From Emmonsiellopsis sp. PD_33 (lineage: Eukaryota; Ascomycota; Eurotiomycetes; Onygenales; Ajellomycetaceae), in contig JANTQF010000058.1 in assembly GCA_032988165.1 (NCBI GenBank), positions 62,001 to 126,000 of the forward strand: a stretch of 64,000 nucleotides of DNA, in the 5' to 3' direction. The notes beneath the pieces are model-generated. The model saw nothing but the letters and a program-made list of their open reading frames with translations, searched no databases and was not told the DNA's origin. Both the position numbers and the translations under genes were made by a program. Below are positions 46,401 to 59,550 of the stretch, one piece after another; position 1 is the stretch's first letter, and every line of letters begins with the position of its first letter.

Positions 46401-46563
46401 AACTGAATAAAGAAATTTTACCTTCATGATGATCAAATGCCAGCAGTGTTAGATAATATAGATTCAGTGGAGAATAGTGGTAAGGAAGAAGAAGATGTGG
46501 GTGGGAGAGAGGATACTTTGTAATCTCTAATTTCTTATGATAAAAGTTTTATGGTTATTATCT
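40471..46563 (+). pseudogene. Element A gag-pro-pol, RIP-damaged
   Basis: Gag begins MSGSANSSSGLLMPSS with the SFDGKDVT...FVNQFDVMLK block of fungal Ty3/gypsy Gag. A retropepsin relic sits near 42541 (FNRGAEIN, from the D-G-A-E type site) in the gag frame. RT lies around 43800-44700 with the catalytic motif as FMDD at 44166-44177. RNase H and integrase (NELGYKD, VEGWPLMHA) run to about 46400, where WLGPYYVQEA is the GPY/F module. Pol is one base (-1) out of the gag frame. Stops are nearly all explained by C-to-T or G-to-A changes (CAA/CAG/CGA/TGG codons). Confidence 0.85.
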
Positions 46564-46992
46564 GACTATCATGTTCATTTCTGACCACTACATTCATTTC
46601 CTTATTCCATTCATTCTTTCTTTATTTTCTTTGTTTGGCTGTATCCACTCATTAGTTTATTTCCTTTATTAGTTGTCTCTTTATGATTTAAATGCCAGTA
46701 TGAGTAGTATGCTAGAAGCTGAATGCATCTTCACATTTCTTTACAGTTTTCTTTGTTTCTTTCATTTTATGGCCATTGAAATGGCAGTATGCTCCTCTTG
46801 CTCTCTCATTTTACCAGCTATGACCATCTTTATACCTCACATTTGAAAAGCTATAAGAGCACACTCTGCCCTGCATTTTCCTTTACTTCTTCCTCACCAT
46901 TATCATAGATATCTCAACCTTGCCTTTGAACTAACTTACATGACACATAATAATATTATATCTACAATTTCCCTCACTTTCTTCCTGCAAAA
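46564..46992 (+). other. Element A spacer after pol
   Basis: Pyrimidine-rich non-coding stretch between the end of pol and the accessory ORF. The same spacer occurs in B (about 52194-52610). Confidence 0.5.
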
Positions 46993-48161
46993 ATGTCAAA
47001 CCATCAAAATCTACCTGTCTTGGCCCTGAAGCCTACCAATTCCCTCATCTTGATTGAACATAGGAGGTATAAGTTTGCAACTACCAGGGAGATTCAGGAA
47101 TATATTAATACACTTAATAGGCACTCAGCTCTATACTATCAAGTTCAGTGTGAGATTGCCAACCTGATTATGAGCAGGCATGAAGATAGGGAGGATAAGG
47201 TAGCTACATATTTTAAATGGATGAAGGAGGATGGGGCCTAGCATGCAGTGGTATCTGAGGCTGACTTTTACTACTAGATAATGAAGATCTATTGTATGGT
47301 AGAGACAGTCAGAGTTTGTCAAAATCACACTTTGAAAGGATATAAAACTTGTGTGGAGTGCTGAGGAAAGACTGTTACCAATAAATTCTAATTAATACTA
47401 AAGAAGGATAAATGGTGCTGATGTACAGTAACTCTTACAAGAAATTATAACTATTTATTTGCAGTGAGAAGAATCAACCAGATAATGTGAATTCAGCTAT
47501 ATTAAAATCCTGAGAGAGGTAAAAAGCTAAACAAGGAGCTAATACTCTCTGATCTTGATATAGCCTTCAAGCTAGATTTTATTGGCCCTGCATTAAATAT
47601 AGAAGCTATTTATATTACTAGGCTTCATATTAGCCTTAGGGGAATTCTTGCAGCTGATGCCTCATTATCTCTCCCTACACCTATTAACTCTCACCCACTA
47701 ATTCTCTTATCTCTATCCTCTTGAAATTTTCAGCCTCAGCCTTCTCCAGCTTTACTGCATAATTTTCATATGACTGATTAAACATCTCTACTTTTTCCTT
47801 ATCCTCCTCAGAATAATTACTATCATTCTGAATTAATTCTCATGTTCTCTTCTACTTTCTTGCCTGGTACTTCTTGAAACTCTGACCTTAATTTACCTGC
47901 TCCTCACCCATGATATATCTCTAGTCAATTAATTTCATTGATAGTCATCTCACTATTTAATATCAGCCTCTTCTGTTTCATCAGCATGTCACCAGAAGAA
48001 ATGGCAGAACTTGAAAATCAAGGTGCTAATAAGGAGAACCCAGATATTACTGAAGCTATTAAAAATTATCAGGAGACTGGCTATCATGGATGTGCATGCT
48101 ATTAAAATGTCAAATCTGCTCTGAAAGCTCAGCTCAGCAATGCAAAGAAGCTAAATGATAG
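46993..48161 (+). pseudogene. Element A accessory ORF (ORF3), 5' part
   Basis: Starts MSNHQNLPVLALKPTNSLIL and runs 82 codons to a TAG that reads as a mutated TGG. Homologous text continues with stops through a Pro-rich stretch to MSPEEMAELENQGANKENPD and ALKAQLSNAKKLND, where element B interrupts it; it resumes at 59551. It lies downstream of integrase on the same strand, and B has the same ORF. No family recognised. Confidence 0.6.
48156..48161 (+). repeat. Left target-site duplication of element B
   Basis: TGATAG; the right copy at 59545-59550 is TAATAG, one G-to-A change. Confidence 0.75.
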
Positions 48162-48476
48162 TAAAGTGGGGACAGAGTGTGCATGTTAGGTAGCACTGAA
48201 TAGGGCAGCAGCAAACACAAGAAAAAAATTGATATCAATGTTGAAGCATAGAAATGTATTGGCAATTTATAGTACAAAATAATATAGTAATAGAATGATA
48301 AGGTAACACACAAAAGAAATAAAAAATCTATCTCAAAGAAGCATACACATGCATGAAAAATCCATGAATAAATAGATGAAGTCTCACTATGAAAGGAAAA
48401 TATCTATCTCCATGGCACACTTAGTGGTAAAAGCCTTGATAAAAAATTGATCTAACCTAACAGTAGATCTCCACCA
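48162..48476 (-). repeat. 3' LTR of element B
   Basis: 315 bp. Its outer end reads TAAAGTGGGGACAG, the mutated complement of the LTR end, while the 5' LTR has TGAAGCAGGGACAG. Confidence 0.9.
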
Positions 48477-48494
48477 CATATCTTCCCTCCTCCT
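48477..48494 (-). promoter_or_regulatory. Polypurine tract of element B
   Basis: On the minus strand AGGAGGAGGGAAGATATG abuts the 3' LTR, the expected plus-strand primer. Element A has a GGGAGGAGAGATATG counterpart at about 62165-62179. Confidence 0.75.
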
Positions 48495-50760
48495 GATTCA
48501 CCAACTCAGCAAACAAAAAAATGGCTTAGTTTTGTAGTGAGAGCAGCAGATCTGAATATATTGTCTCAAAATCAATCTACTCTATAGTGAGAGTAGTAGT
48601 TCTAAATACATTGTCCTAAAATCAATTCAACTATGTAGTCTCAAAGTCAGCTAATAAGCAGCCATGTGCTGTGTGTTGGATTGTCTGTTTGCAAGAAAGC
48701 AGCCACATCAAGGTAGAGAGGTAAGGCTATAAATGGATGGGTAAGTCAGTAATGATGAAGCTCTTTCTGGGCTACAGTAAATATAGCTGGTATTTTTAGG
48801 TAGAGACTCAGACAGGACAGCTCATCAACAGCTTGAACTATAAAATTATGGGGTAGTAGCCCCTATGGCCAGAGATAGAGACAGAGCTGAAACAGGATTG
48901 GCAAGAGGTTTCTAGATGAGAGGAGAGCAGAGTGTAGCCCAGAGAAATGAATGGGCAGGTTAGCAGTAAAGGAAGGATGTACCCTATATAGGTAGGACAG
49001 CCTGCAAGTGCATAGCTTTATGCTAACAATCTTATACATGATAAGATCCATGGTCCCACCATGAGGAAAAGAAAAGGTATGCCCTAGGTAGATAGAGCAG
49101 CCAGCAATAGGTAGTGAATGAAGATTGAGATGAGTAGCATGGAAGATGAAGATGAAAGAGACACAGAGGAAAAATAGAGAGTAGAGAGAAAGAAAACATG
49201 GCAGGTAAAATCAGCAGCAGAAGGTGCAGGGTGAGATATATATAGATAAGTGAGTATAGAAAGAAAAGTAAACCTTACAAGGAAAATAAACACTGAGTAT
49301 AGAAAACAAAAGAAATAAGGAAGATGTAGGGAAAACACAGCACAGAGAAAGCAAGCTGAGCAACACAGTGAGGAAAATAAACATGTGCTAGTAATAGTAA
49401 GAGTAGTAATTATAGTAGAACAGCAGGCTCTAATTGACTAAAACATTTCCTAGCTTTAGAGCAGGAAATTATAATTGACTGAATTAGCTAGCTAATATCT
49501 ATCTTCTTATAACTATAAACTAAGATTCTAATGGTGTCTCCTTCTGCAGCTACATAATTACTAATAATAAAATTAAGAGGAATGTTATTATAGTGATAGT
49601 AAAAAAAACTCTGCTGATCAAACAGCTATTTCTCAGCATTCATTACAGTTATGAAGGTATGAACTGCAGCCCCCACAGCTCTCTTACATCAGGCTAGAAT
49701 GTAATCCTTGGCTGGCTAATTAGGTATCAGGTTAAAAAGAATCTACTACTCTCTCTAAATCAGAGGATTATCTCATTACTGATATTCAATTAGAGCTTCA
49801 GAAAGTACACTAAGACCTATCACAGTTACAGCAGCAGGAAAGCAATAAGGAATGCTACCATATAGGATGGGCAGGCTAGAGGGTATTGAAGGTTCATGTA
49901 TGAGATCTCAATTTGCCTGTAAGAGTTACTTCTATGTGTTACTCTCTAGAACTTTCAAAGACTTGCCATCTTTCTAGATCTCAACAAATCATAGAAGCAT
50001 TGTTCTCTGCTCAATTATAGCTGGGCCTGTGCTCCCATGGGGAATGTGTAGTATGGTGATTTACACATCTTCCTGCTTGCAAGGAACAGCCTTTCAGCTG
50101 ATCTTGAAATCTCATAAATCTTAATTAATAAGTATCTGCAGGAAGACATTCTGAATAATTCTATCATCTAGAAATCCCCTTTCATAAAGTCAGTAATTCC
50201 ACTTAGAGACACAGCAATGCATGTCAGGGACCACAGTCATATAGTTTGTATGATCCTTATTTATTATGCTGACAGACCCTTGAATTATATTCATATCATG
50301 ATTCTTCTCAGTAAGGCACTAAATGTTAATATTAATATGCTGGAAAAACATGCTATCCCCCTTTCTGGTAAACTTAGCATAATAAGGGTAGGAGATGAGC
50401 CTCATCTGATGATTCAGGCAAAGAGTAACATATCAGGCATAGTAAACTGAGTTCTAATAAATTATCTACTGGATAATTCCATGAAGCATCATGTGGAGCC
50501 ACCCTAGTAACTTCTGATTCTTTCACTAATGAAATAAGTATATATTCCATTTATGTGCTATTATCTTTCCAAGTGTGTTATATGTAGTGAGCACATTTCC
50601 CACAGCCATCTCCATTCAGAGCCAGGAGAAAATCAGAAGAGATAAAGAGTCATCTGCACTCCAGCCATTCAGTATAAGATCTATATTTATACTTTTCAGG
50701 CTGAGGTTCTTCAACATACTCACCTAGTTCAGCAGAGTAATGGAAGGGAGGGTAGCATAC
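48495..50760 (-). other. Element B 3' accessory region
   Basis: About 2.3 kb with no intact sense gene. Sense-strand text near 49084-49338 is pyrimidine/hydrophobic low complexity. The region is shared with A (60050-62179 in the opposite orientation). It contains the antisense frame at 50217-50447. Confidence 0.55.
50217..50450 (+). pseudogene. Antisense ORF in element B (relative to pol)
   Basis: 77 codons, MHVRDHSHIVCMILIYYADR..., ending IQAKSNISGIVN before a TGA that could be a mutated CGA. The same frame is open for 117 codons in A (60038-60391, minus), with clear amino-acid similarity. No family recognised. It may be chance overlap with a sense gene. Confidence 0.35.
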
Positions 50761-52193
50761 TTCATATAATATATCTAAAGAAGATTCTCTAGGTGGGCAG
50801 GGCAGTGCCCTTTATGAAAATAATGAAAAGTACTATTAATAGTGTGGATCTGACCAAGATTTCTACAGCTATTAATGATAGCTTCAAGTTTGTATGTTAA
50901 GGCTGCCTGATTCAAACCCTGAGTTAGTAAACTGATTTTTCCTCCAAGATTAACAGCATGGTGATAATACAAAGAAAAAGAGGATGATAGTTTTACAAGC
51001 TAATTTAGAAGCTTGACAAGCTAGCTATCATTTAGCTCCTTCACATCATTGAGTTGAGCTTTCAAGGCCAGCTTGATATTTTAATAACATGCACATTTAC
51101 AACAGCTAATCTTCTAATACTTTTCAACAGCTTTAGTAACATCAGGATCCTTCTTGTTAGCATCTTGATTCTCAAGCTCCACCATTTCTTTTGGTGACAG
51201 GCTGGCAAAACAGGAGAGGCTGACATTAAACAGGGAGATAGCTATTGATGAAACTGATTAGCTAGAGACATGTCATGAGCAAGGAGTAGGTGAATCAGGA
51301 CCAGGATTTTAAGAAGCATCAGGCAAGAAAGTAGAAGAGGACATCAGAACTGATCCAGAATGATGGTGATTATCCTGAGGAGGATGAGAAGAAGGTAGAG
51401 GTATTTAGCCAGTCATATAGGAATTATGTAGTAAAGTTGGAGGAGGCTGAGGCTGAAGATTTCAAAAGGGTAGAGATAGGAGAATTGGAGGTTGAGGGTT
51501 AGTAGGCACAGAAAGAGATAGTAGAGTACCTACTGCAAGAATTCCCCTAAGGCTAATATAAAGCTCAGTAGCATGGATGGCTTTCATATTCAATTCAGAG
51601 CTAACAAAATCTGGCCTGGAGACCACCTCAAGATCAGAAAGTATAAGTTTCTTGTGAAGCTTTAAGTCTCTTCCAGGATTTTTACACAGTTAAATCCACA
51701 TAGCTTGATTGATTCTTCTCACTGCAGATGAATAGTCATAATTTCTCATAAGAATTACTGCATATTAGCACCATTTCTTCTTCTTTAGCATCAGCTAGAA
51801 TTCATCAGTAAAATCTTTCCCCCAGCACTCCACACAAGTTTTATATCCTTCTCAAGAGCAGTTTCAATGAACCCTGATAGTCTCCACCACACAATGAATC
51901 TCCACTGTCTGGTAGTGGAAATCAACTTTAGACACTACTGCCTGTTAGGCCCTATCCTCCTTCATCCATTTAAAATACACAGCTACCTCCTCCTCTCTAT
52001 CTTCATGCCTGCTCATGATCAGATCAGCAATCTCACACTGAACCTGATAGCACAGAGCTGCATGCTTGTTAAGGGTATCAATATACTCTCAAATCTCCTT
52101 GGTGGTTGACAGCCTTCTCTTCCCATGTTCAACCAAGGCAAGGGAATTAGTAGGCTTCAGGGCCAGGGCACATAGATTTTGGTGGTTTGATAT
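50761..52193 (-). pseudogene. Element B accessory ORF (ORF3)
   Basis: Homologous to 46993-48161. The start codon position reads ATA (52193-52191) instead of ATG, a G-to-A change. Later text includes ISLRGILAVGTLLSL, then SPKEMVELENQDANKKDPD and ISLLTQGLNQAALTYKLEAI, with several stops. Function unknown. Confidence 0.55.
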
Positions 52194-52609
52194 TTTGCAG
52201 AAAGGTAGTGAATGAAATCATAGATATAGCATTATCACATGTTGTGTAAGTTGATTTGAAGGTAAGGCTGAGATATCTATAATGATGATGAGAGAGAAGC
52301 TGAGGAGAACACAGAGTAAAGTATACTCTTATAGTTTTTCAAATATGAGATGCAAAAGATGGCTATAGCTAGTAAAATGAGAGAACAAGAAAGGCATACC
52401 ACCATTTTAATGGCCATAAAATGAAAGAAACAAAGAAAACTGCAAAGAAATGTGAAGATGCATCTGGATCCTGACATACTACTCATGCTAGCATTTGAAT
52501 CATAAAGAGACAGCTAATAAAGGAAATAAACTAATGAGTGGATACAGCCAAATAAAGAAAATAAAGAAAGAATGAATAGAATAAGGAAATGAATGCAGCA
52601 GTCAGATAA

Positions 52610-55600
52610 TAACCATAAAACTTTTATTATGAGAAATTAGAGACTGCAAAGTATTTTCTCTCCCACCTATATCTTCTTTCTTCTCACCACTATTCTCCAC
52701 CAGATCTGCATTATCTAACACTGCTGGCATTTAATCATTATGAAGGTAAAATTTCTTTATTCAGTTACCTACAGTGATGTTGTAAAATGATGTACTATTC
52801 AGTTCTTCAAGATGATAAGTATCTTTCTTATAGTTTGCCTCCTGCACATGATATGGACCTAACCATCAGAAGTTAAGTTTGATAGAATAAGATGTTTCTA
52901 TTTTAGTGTCATACAGAAGGATGAGATCTCCCACCTGAACTGAATTGCACACTAATCTCTTGATTTTATTGAATAGATCTTAATTTTTCTCTTGTGTGCA
53001 CTGTAGATGAAAGGCTACCTCCTCTAGATTCTTATTTCATCTCTTCAGCTATTAAATCCATATGTATATCAAGTCAGCACAAGAGTGAACAGTGTGTCAT
53101 GAAAGTATTTATCACATTGAAACCTCAAGCTTAATAGGGAGGATAGCATCATAATTATATTACAGACAGAATGATGTTTTACCTGCTGATTATTAAATAA
53201 AGATATAATCTACCTATAATACTGAGTGGAAATGATTAACTTAATTTCTTCCATCTATAGTAAGCTTTGCTAGTACATCTGAAATAGGGTAGTGGCCACA
53301 TTCAACCATGCCATTCACTTTCACATTGTACAGTGAAATTATTATCTACTTAACATAATACTTAACAGTGAGAATCCTGGTCCACTTCTGATTTTCCAGC
53401 TCATCATTATATATCATTTCTCAGAAACAGCCATATCAGCATATGATATTCTTATAAATGAACTGGGCCACATGTTCTACTTTTACATGCATAAGAGGCT
53501 AACCTTCAACCCAGCTAGTGAGGTCATTTCAAGCAATAACTGCACATGATTTCCCCTGGTTCTTCAGAAACTTGATAACATTAATACACTACTTATCCCA
53601 CAGATAGTTGTGATGAGTCAGATACAGCAACTCTTTAAGATAGTTGCTTTCCCAGAACTAATACTTATAGTATCTCTTGCAATATATCTTAACATCAGTG
53701 AATAGACCTTCCCACTAATATCACTAAGAGACCTTATAATTAATTACCTCATAGTCTTTATAGCCTAACTCATCATGCATTCAAGCAACAATTTCCTTCT
53801 ACTCATTCAGATTGTCCACCACATGCCTCAGTAGAATCTCTTTGCCTGACTAATAAAATAGATGTTGCCCATGCACCATATAGTTCAGTGCATACTTATA
53901 CTACTTTGGGAAAACCTTGTGAGGGATATCATCAGGCTACTTCAAGGTAGTGAGATATCTAGCAATTAATTCACTGTGATTGAAATAAGATAGTGAAAGA
54001 ACATGGGATTCTTTGCTGTCAGCATTATTAGGAACATTGAAGTTAGAAATAGTGGTAGAAGCTATACTAACATAATTGAGCTCTACCTTAATGAATTTAT
54101 TAATATTCTGATCCTCAGGCATCTCACCATCAGTAGGCAGTTGTCAAGAAAGACCATCAGTAGTGCTATGAATCCATTCAGAAACATAATGAATGTTAAA
54201 ATTGAACATCTAAATCCAGATGAGTTAGTTGATTACTAGAGTGCCAGGAAGATTAGTAACTATTTGATTGAGCTGAGTGATCAAGGTTTTTGCATCAGTT
54301 TCAAAAATGAAGTAAACACTATACAGGTAATATTAGCATTTCTTTAACATTTTGAGGATACCTCAGCATTCTCATTTTCCTGCATCATACTTCACTTCTG
54401 CCAGGCTCTAAATCCCACTCTCATATTAACAGGGATGAAGCTTCCTATTCCCAACATCTTGCTGGCTCAGTATTCCTCCCCAGTCATACTTGCTGGTATT
54501 AGTTGTGACTATAATATCTCCAGCACCCTTGAAATAATCAATGCAGTGCAGAGCAGGGGCAGTTATCAGTGCTGTCTTCAGGACTGACATGGTATTTAAT
54601 TGCTTGAATCCCCAGATGAAAAAGGTGTTTTTCTTGAACAATGAATAGATTAGGTTGAAAATGAGAGTAAAGTTTAGAATCCAGATGTGATAATACATAT
54701 AAATACTGATGAAGGTATGAGCTTCAGAGATCTCAGTTGGTTTAGACCATTCAATGATTTTGATAATTTTAGTGGCCTCAGGGTGGCACCTATCAGCATT
54801 GATGATATATTCAATGAGAATCATGCTGGAGCAGCTAAACTCAGATTTTGCAATCTGGATGCATATGTTTGAGAGCTTGATGCTGATCAGGGTTTGATTC
54901 AGATTTTAAAGATACTTCAAAATAAACTAGTAAATTTCTAGTATGATCTCTTTATTATTATACTGAGATCATAGATCTTTCATACTGATGTCATCCATGA
55001 AATTATCTGCCTGGTAGGGAATATTCAAGTGGAGAATGTGAGCCATGACTCAGCAGAAGGTAGTAATAGAATTTATGGCATCCTGCAGTAATGTTATCTG
55101 ATGAAGAAGGCTGATTAGGGTTTAGAAGGCAGTCATGTCACAGCTATTCTCATGCAAAGTGATCTAGTTATATCTGGAAAAGAAATTTATCATACTGGTG
55201 ATGACTTGCCCAGTAAAATCTTCTGCAAAAGTATCAGTGCTGAGAGGGATATAGGCATTTTGAACTATAATAGTATTTATATCCATACAGGCATTGATGA
55301 TTTAGTATTTCCCAGACTCCTTCTTCTTGATGAGGAATTATTTATTCCAATATGAATTATAATAATATTTGAAGATGCTAGAATCAACTTGCTTGTAAAG
55401 TATATCTATGACTGTTGGCAGCAATTTTTAAAGAATAGGAAACTCAGGAGCCTACCATACTTCATACTTAATAGTATGAATCTTAATCAGTAGAGAGACT
55501 TCCTCAGCTAGTTTTCTGCAATTACTGAAGCTTCATACTAATACTTTCTCCTGCCTGAGCAAGATCTCAATCAGCAGCTTGCATTCTTGAGGTATCAAAA

Positions 55601-58600
55601 TAGATCTGATTTGAAGCTTTTCTATCCTGTCTGGCATGAGGTGAGAGCCATACTGGCAATCTGAGAAATGAGGCATGATTAGGTAGTTGTAAGGTAAAGA
55701 TAGATCCTTTGCAGGTTTAATGTTATTTTAATATTATTTCTGATGAATCTCTCTTCATTGATCTATCTCACCAGGTGTCCCTCCATTTATTACTAGCATA
55801 TTAAGAGGCTGAATCTTATCTGCTTTTTACTTGTACAGTGTGGCAATAATTGAGTGATAAGATTGAGAAGAAGGCTCAGTGGAATCATAGAGAAAAAGGT
55901 TGTGCAGTTGAATGCCATGAACTTGATGAATTTTAGAGATAGAGTGCTACAAGAAAGGAAATGTAGCACACAAGGATGACTAAAAGTACTATTATAGAAT
56001 GATGGGAATATGCAGTGAAGATTTCTAGGGCAATTAAATAGTAACCTCTGATTGGCTGGAGGTATTTGTTGGCCCTAGATCAGAAAATTATAATTAGCTG
56101 GATTCTCTCTTACTACTCTTACACAATAGAATTTCTACCTCACCATCTGCCACACTGATGCTACTGACTCTAACTTCATCTCTTTACTCATCACCACTAT
56201 TATAAAGATCAGTCAGACTCAGTACTTTTAGTTTAAAAACTAATGCTTGCCATAAAGATTATTCAGCTATTTGTTGCCATAATCTTCTGAAGAATAACTG
56301 AGGAAAGACATCTGATTAGTCTCATCATTTAGATTGAAAATTATGATAGTGATACCACCCACATTATCTATCTACTGTGCTAACTGAGTCATATTTTCAT
56401 AGAGACAGCCTAGAATGCACTCATGAGAACTGCACTCTAGAATGAAGAAGGTTTGAGACACAGATATAGATTTAATATGAACTAAGACATTCTTATAGAT
56501 TCTAATAATACTACTGTGCTGACCATCAGCACTGAGGATTAGCTTGAGAGCATCTTTCTAAATGATCAGACTGAGACTCAAGGTAATGCTCTTCATCATG
56601 TAGTTGATCTCTGCCCTTCTATTAAATATGACTTTAATTCAATCTTTTTCAATACTAATAGAAAACTTGATATAGCTAATGGATACCAGGTTCCATCAAG
56701 GGTCATATTCTAAGATATGATAGAAGGGCTGAATGAAGAAGACTCTAGTAGATTCTTTCTCAATCATATACTACTAAACTTTAGCTGGAAGATTCTGGAA
56801 GAATATCTGCTACAGCTGAGCAGAGTAGGCTATAATATTCTTAAGCTGAATTCCTATGATCTCTTAACACATAATTTTCTTAAAGACAGTCTGGGTTGTA
56901 GCAGCATGATTCTCCTTGTCCTTCATTTCAATAGAGAGCTTAGGTTCTTTAGGTTTTCTGAGACAGCAGAGGATGGTTTTTTTTTGAATCTCAGGTACTT
57001 TAGTTATCTCAGTATCAGGTACAGCTTCATTAATTAGCTGAGTCAGCATTTCTTCCTGCAGCTGGCTGTTACAAAGGGTTTGTGAATCATCAGGATCAGG
57101 TAAAGATAAGATAATATCCTCAGTAAATGAAATAGATTTTTAGGAGCCATCTGAATAGCAACTAACTCTTTGAGAGTAGGTGGAAGGTAGGGCTTTCTCC
57201 TTTTCAATTTAGTCAGAGAGTGTAGATCAATTCTTGTCAGCAGCTAACCCTTTACTCTTATTATTCTTTGTAGTAGCCTGAGCAGCTATCACACTAGTAA
57301 CCTCTTCTACTTTACTGTCCAAGTTGCCTTCTTCTGCACTGCTTTCAAATCTGACATTACATATACTAATAAAATTGACTGCTAGTAATAGACTACTATC
57401 AGAGGAAACAAGAATACTACCATCATTGCAGAGTTTTACTACTAATAGGACAATGAGAGGTATAGATCTCTACTTAAGAGTACACTCAATGATGATAATA
57501 TATGGTTCATACTGATTCATATTGATCTTCAGGCCACACTGCATCATATATCTATTAAAGTATTCACCCATTCTATTTCAATGGATCTTTCCTTAATTGA
57601 TTAGCTTATCAATTCAGAGACACTGAGGGAGCATGTGAGAGGAGTTGCTACAACCCCAACAGGCACAAGGAGGGTAATTATATTATGATATACTTCCAGA
57701 TTGAGGTCAATATGGACTATCAGGGCCACACTGTGTCTCATAATAGGAAATGTTTGTAAGATTTTGAGCAGGATTGATAGACTCCTAATTAGTGAGGATG
57801 TGTGGTACTATAGCTGATTGTTGCATATTTCCCTGCTGTTGAAAACCTATAATAGCCAGTGACAGCACATCCATTTAGTTGACAAGAGATTCAAGCAAGC
57901 TGTCATTCAAATTCCTTGAAGCTGAATCAGAAGAAGTAAATAGCATAGAAGAGGCCACTTAAGGTCTCAGCACAGTTAAGGTAGATGAATTGAAGATAGG
58001 CTGAGCAGAAGGCAGTTGAGTGAGCAGCATTATATAAGAACCCAGGTCAGGCATGATTATTTAGGTCATCTTTTCTTTGACTTCCTGAGATTCCACTGTG
58101 ACTTCACAAACCTTCAAAATTTTCCACTCAGATGGGTTATTTTGATTAAATCTAGCCTTGCAAAAAGTCTTCTTACAAATCTCATCAGATAAACCTCATA
58201 AGAATAACTAGCAGGCAAGAGATTTCTGAATTTCATTTTAGCTGATCAGTAACTCAGCAATGGTGCAGAATTAGTAGTAAAAAGTGAGAATATCTTAGCT
58301 GAAAGATTATTTGAAACTAGATAAGGCATTCAGGTAGATCTGATTGTATATTTACTAATGAGTATTATTCTATTAGAACTCTAATATCAGCCTTACTTTA
58401 ACTTTGATTCAGATTTGCAGGTCTTTCATCAATCAATTTATATAGTCCTGTAGTTTCATAAAGTAATAGTTGCACAACACAGCTAAAACTTCATCCTTAG
58501 GAATATGGTGCAGCTTCAGCACAGCATCAAACTAATTGACAAACTAAGTAACATCTTTCCCATTAAAAAAGGGGGCTCTAAGGGATCCAGGAATCAGTAT

Positions 58601-58696
58601 GGGTATGATAAGTCACTAATAAATCATTCTACTTTCAGGAGGCAAGATACTACTAGGTATTAGCAGGCCTAAGGAGGAATTAGTAGAGCTAGACAT
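52610..58696 (-). pseudogene. Element B gag-pro-pol, RIP-damaged
   Basis: Gag ATG at 58696. The retropepsin relic is near 56610-56630, the RT FMDD codon at 55001-54990, and the RT/RNase H text MILIEYIINADRCHPEATKI...GGILSQQDVG at 54824-54426 is the longest intact piece (132 codons). The RNase H/integrase junction is at 54122-53937, and the GPY/F region lies near 52855. Pol is -1 relative to gag, as in A. Confidence 0.85.
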
Positions 58697-59229
58697 CTTC
58701 TCACTGTTGATCTCAATTTTTGGTAGCAGAGCTGATACTTTTCCTAACTGAGTATAATAATATGCAATGAAATCCAATCAAGTATGTTTAGAAGATATAT
58801 ATTGATGGAGAAATAAATAGACAAGTAGTTCACATTCACAGATGAGAAATAGATTGATAATGATAGTAATATCTGTATCTTTTTGCAGGTAGAGATTTAG
58901 GGACTCAAGAAAGAGAAGGAACTGTAAGATCTACTATAGATTTTTCTTCTCACTGAAGTCTACATTTATTAAGGAATGGCTTGATGGATTTAATAGTTCA
59001 GCAGGTTCATTCTTCAAAGTTTTCTTCTAGCAGTATTGCCATTAGTACAGCTGCAAGGCTGCAGGCTCACTCCAACTAAATAGGCCTATCACAAATTGAA
59101 ATAAGAGAATTATGTTGAGTAACACACTTAATAAAAGAAAAGGAAAAAGAGGAAAGAAACTTAGTATAGTTATCTATATTAACACTGCCATCTATTCATT
59201 CATTCATGATTTCCAATCATGCACACCAA
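58697..59229 (-). other. Element B leader between 5' LTR and gag
   Basis: Begins TTGGTGTGCATGATTGG on the minus strand. Same length to the gag ATG as in A. Confidence 0.65.
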
Positions 59230-59544
59230 TGAAGCAGGGACAGGGTGTGCACATCAGGCAGCATCAAACAGAGTAGTAGCAAACACAAAAAAAGAATTGA
59301 TATTGATGTCAAAGTACAGGAATGTATTAGCAATCTATAGTACAAAACAACATAGTAATAGAATGATAAGGCAACACACAAAAGAAACAAAAGATCTATC
59401 TCAAAGAAGCATACACATGCATGAAAAATCCACAAACAAACAGATGGAGTCTCACTATGAAAGGAAAATATCTATCTTCATAGCACACTTAGTGGTGAAA
59501 GCCTTGGCAAAAAATTGATCCAACCTGACAGCAGATCCCCACCA
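59230..59544 (-). repeat. 5' LTR of element B
   Basis: 315 bp. Its plus-strand 99-codon frame is LTR sequence, not a gene. Confidence 0.9.
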
Positions 59545-59550
59545 TAATAG

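Larger units (their letters stand above)
48162..59544 (-). mobile_element. Gypsy-like LTR retrotransposon B, complete, nested in A
   Basis: The same family as A, in opposite orientation, 11,383 bp. LTRs of 315 bp lie at 59544-59230 (5') and 48476-48162 (3'). Internal order on the minus strand is leader (534 nt), gag-pro, pol, spacer, ORF3, a long 3' region, and a polypurine tract. It interrupts A's ORF3, and A's sequence resumes without loss after 59550. From gag ATG to the RT FMDD codon the distance is 3,695 nt in both copies, so they differ there by substitutions rather than net indels. Confidence 0.9.

Noticed and set aside
49084..49338. 84-codon hydrophobic minus frame, with a similar one at 61320-61538 plus
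   Set aside because: Low-complexity pyrimidine-rich sequence shared by both gypsy copies. It looks like a membrane protein only because T/C-rich codons encode Phe, Leu and Ser.
59219..59518. 99-codon plus-strand frame
   Set aside because: Lies almost wholly inside the LTR of element B, antisense to it.
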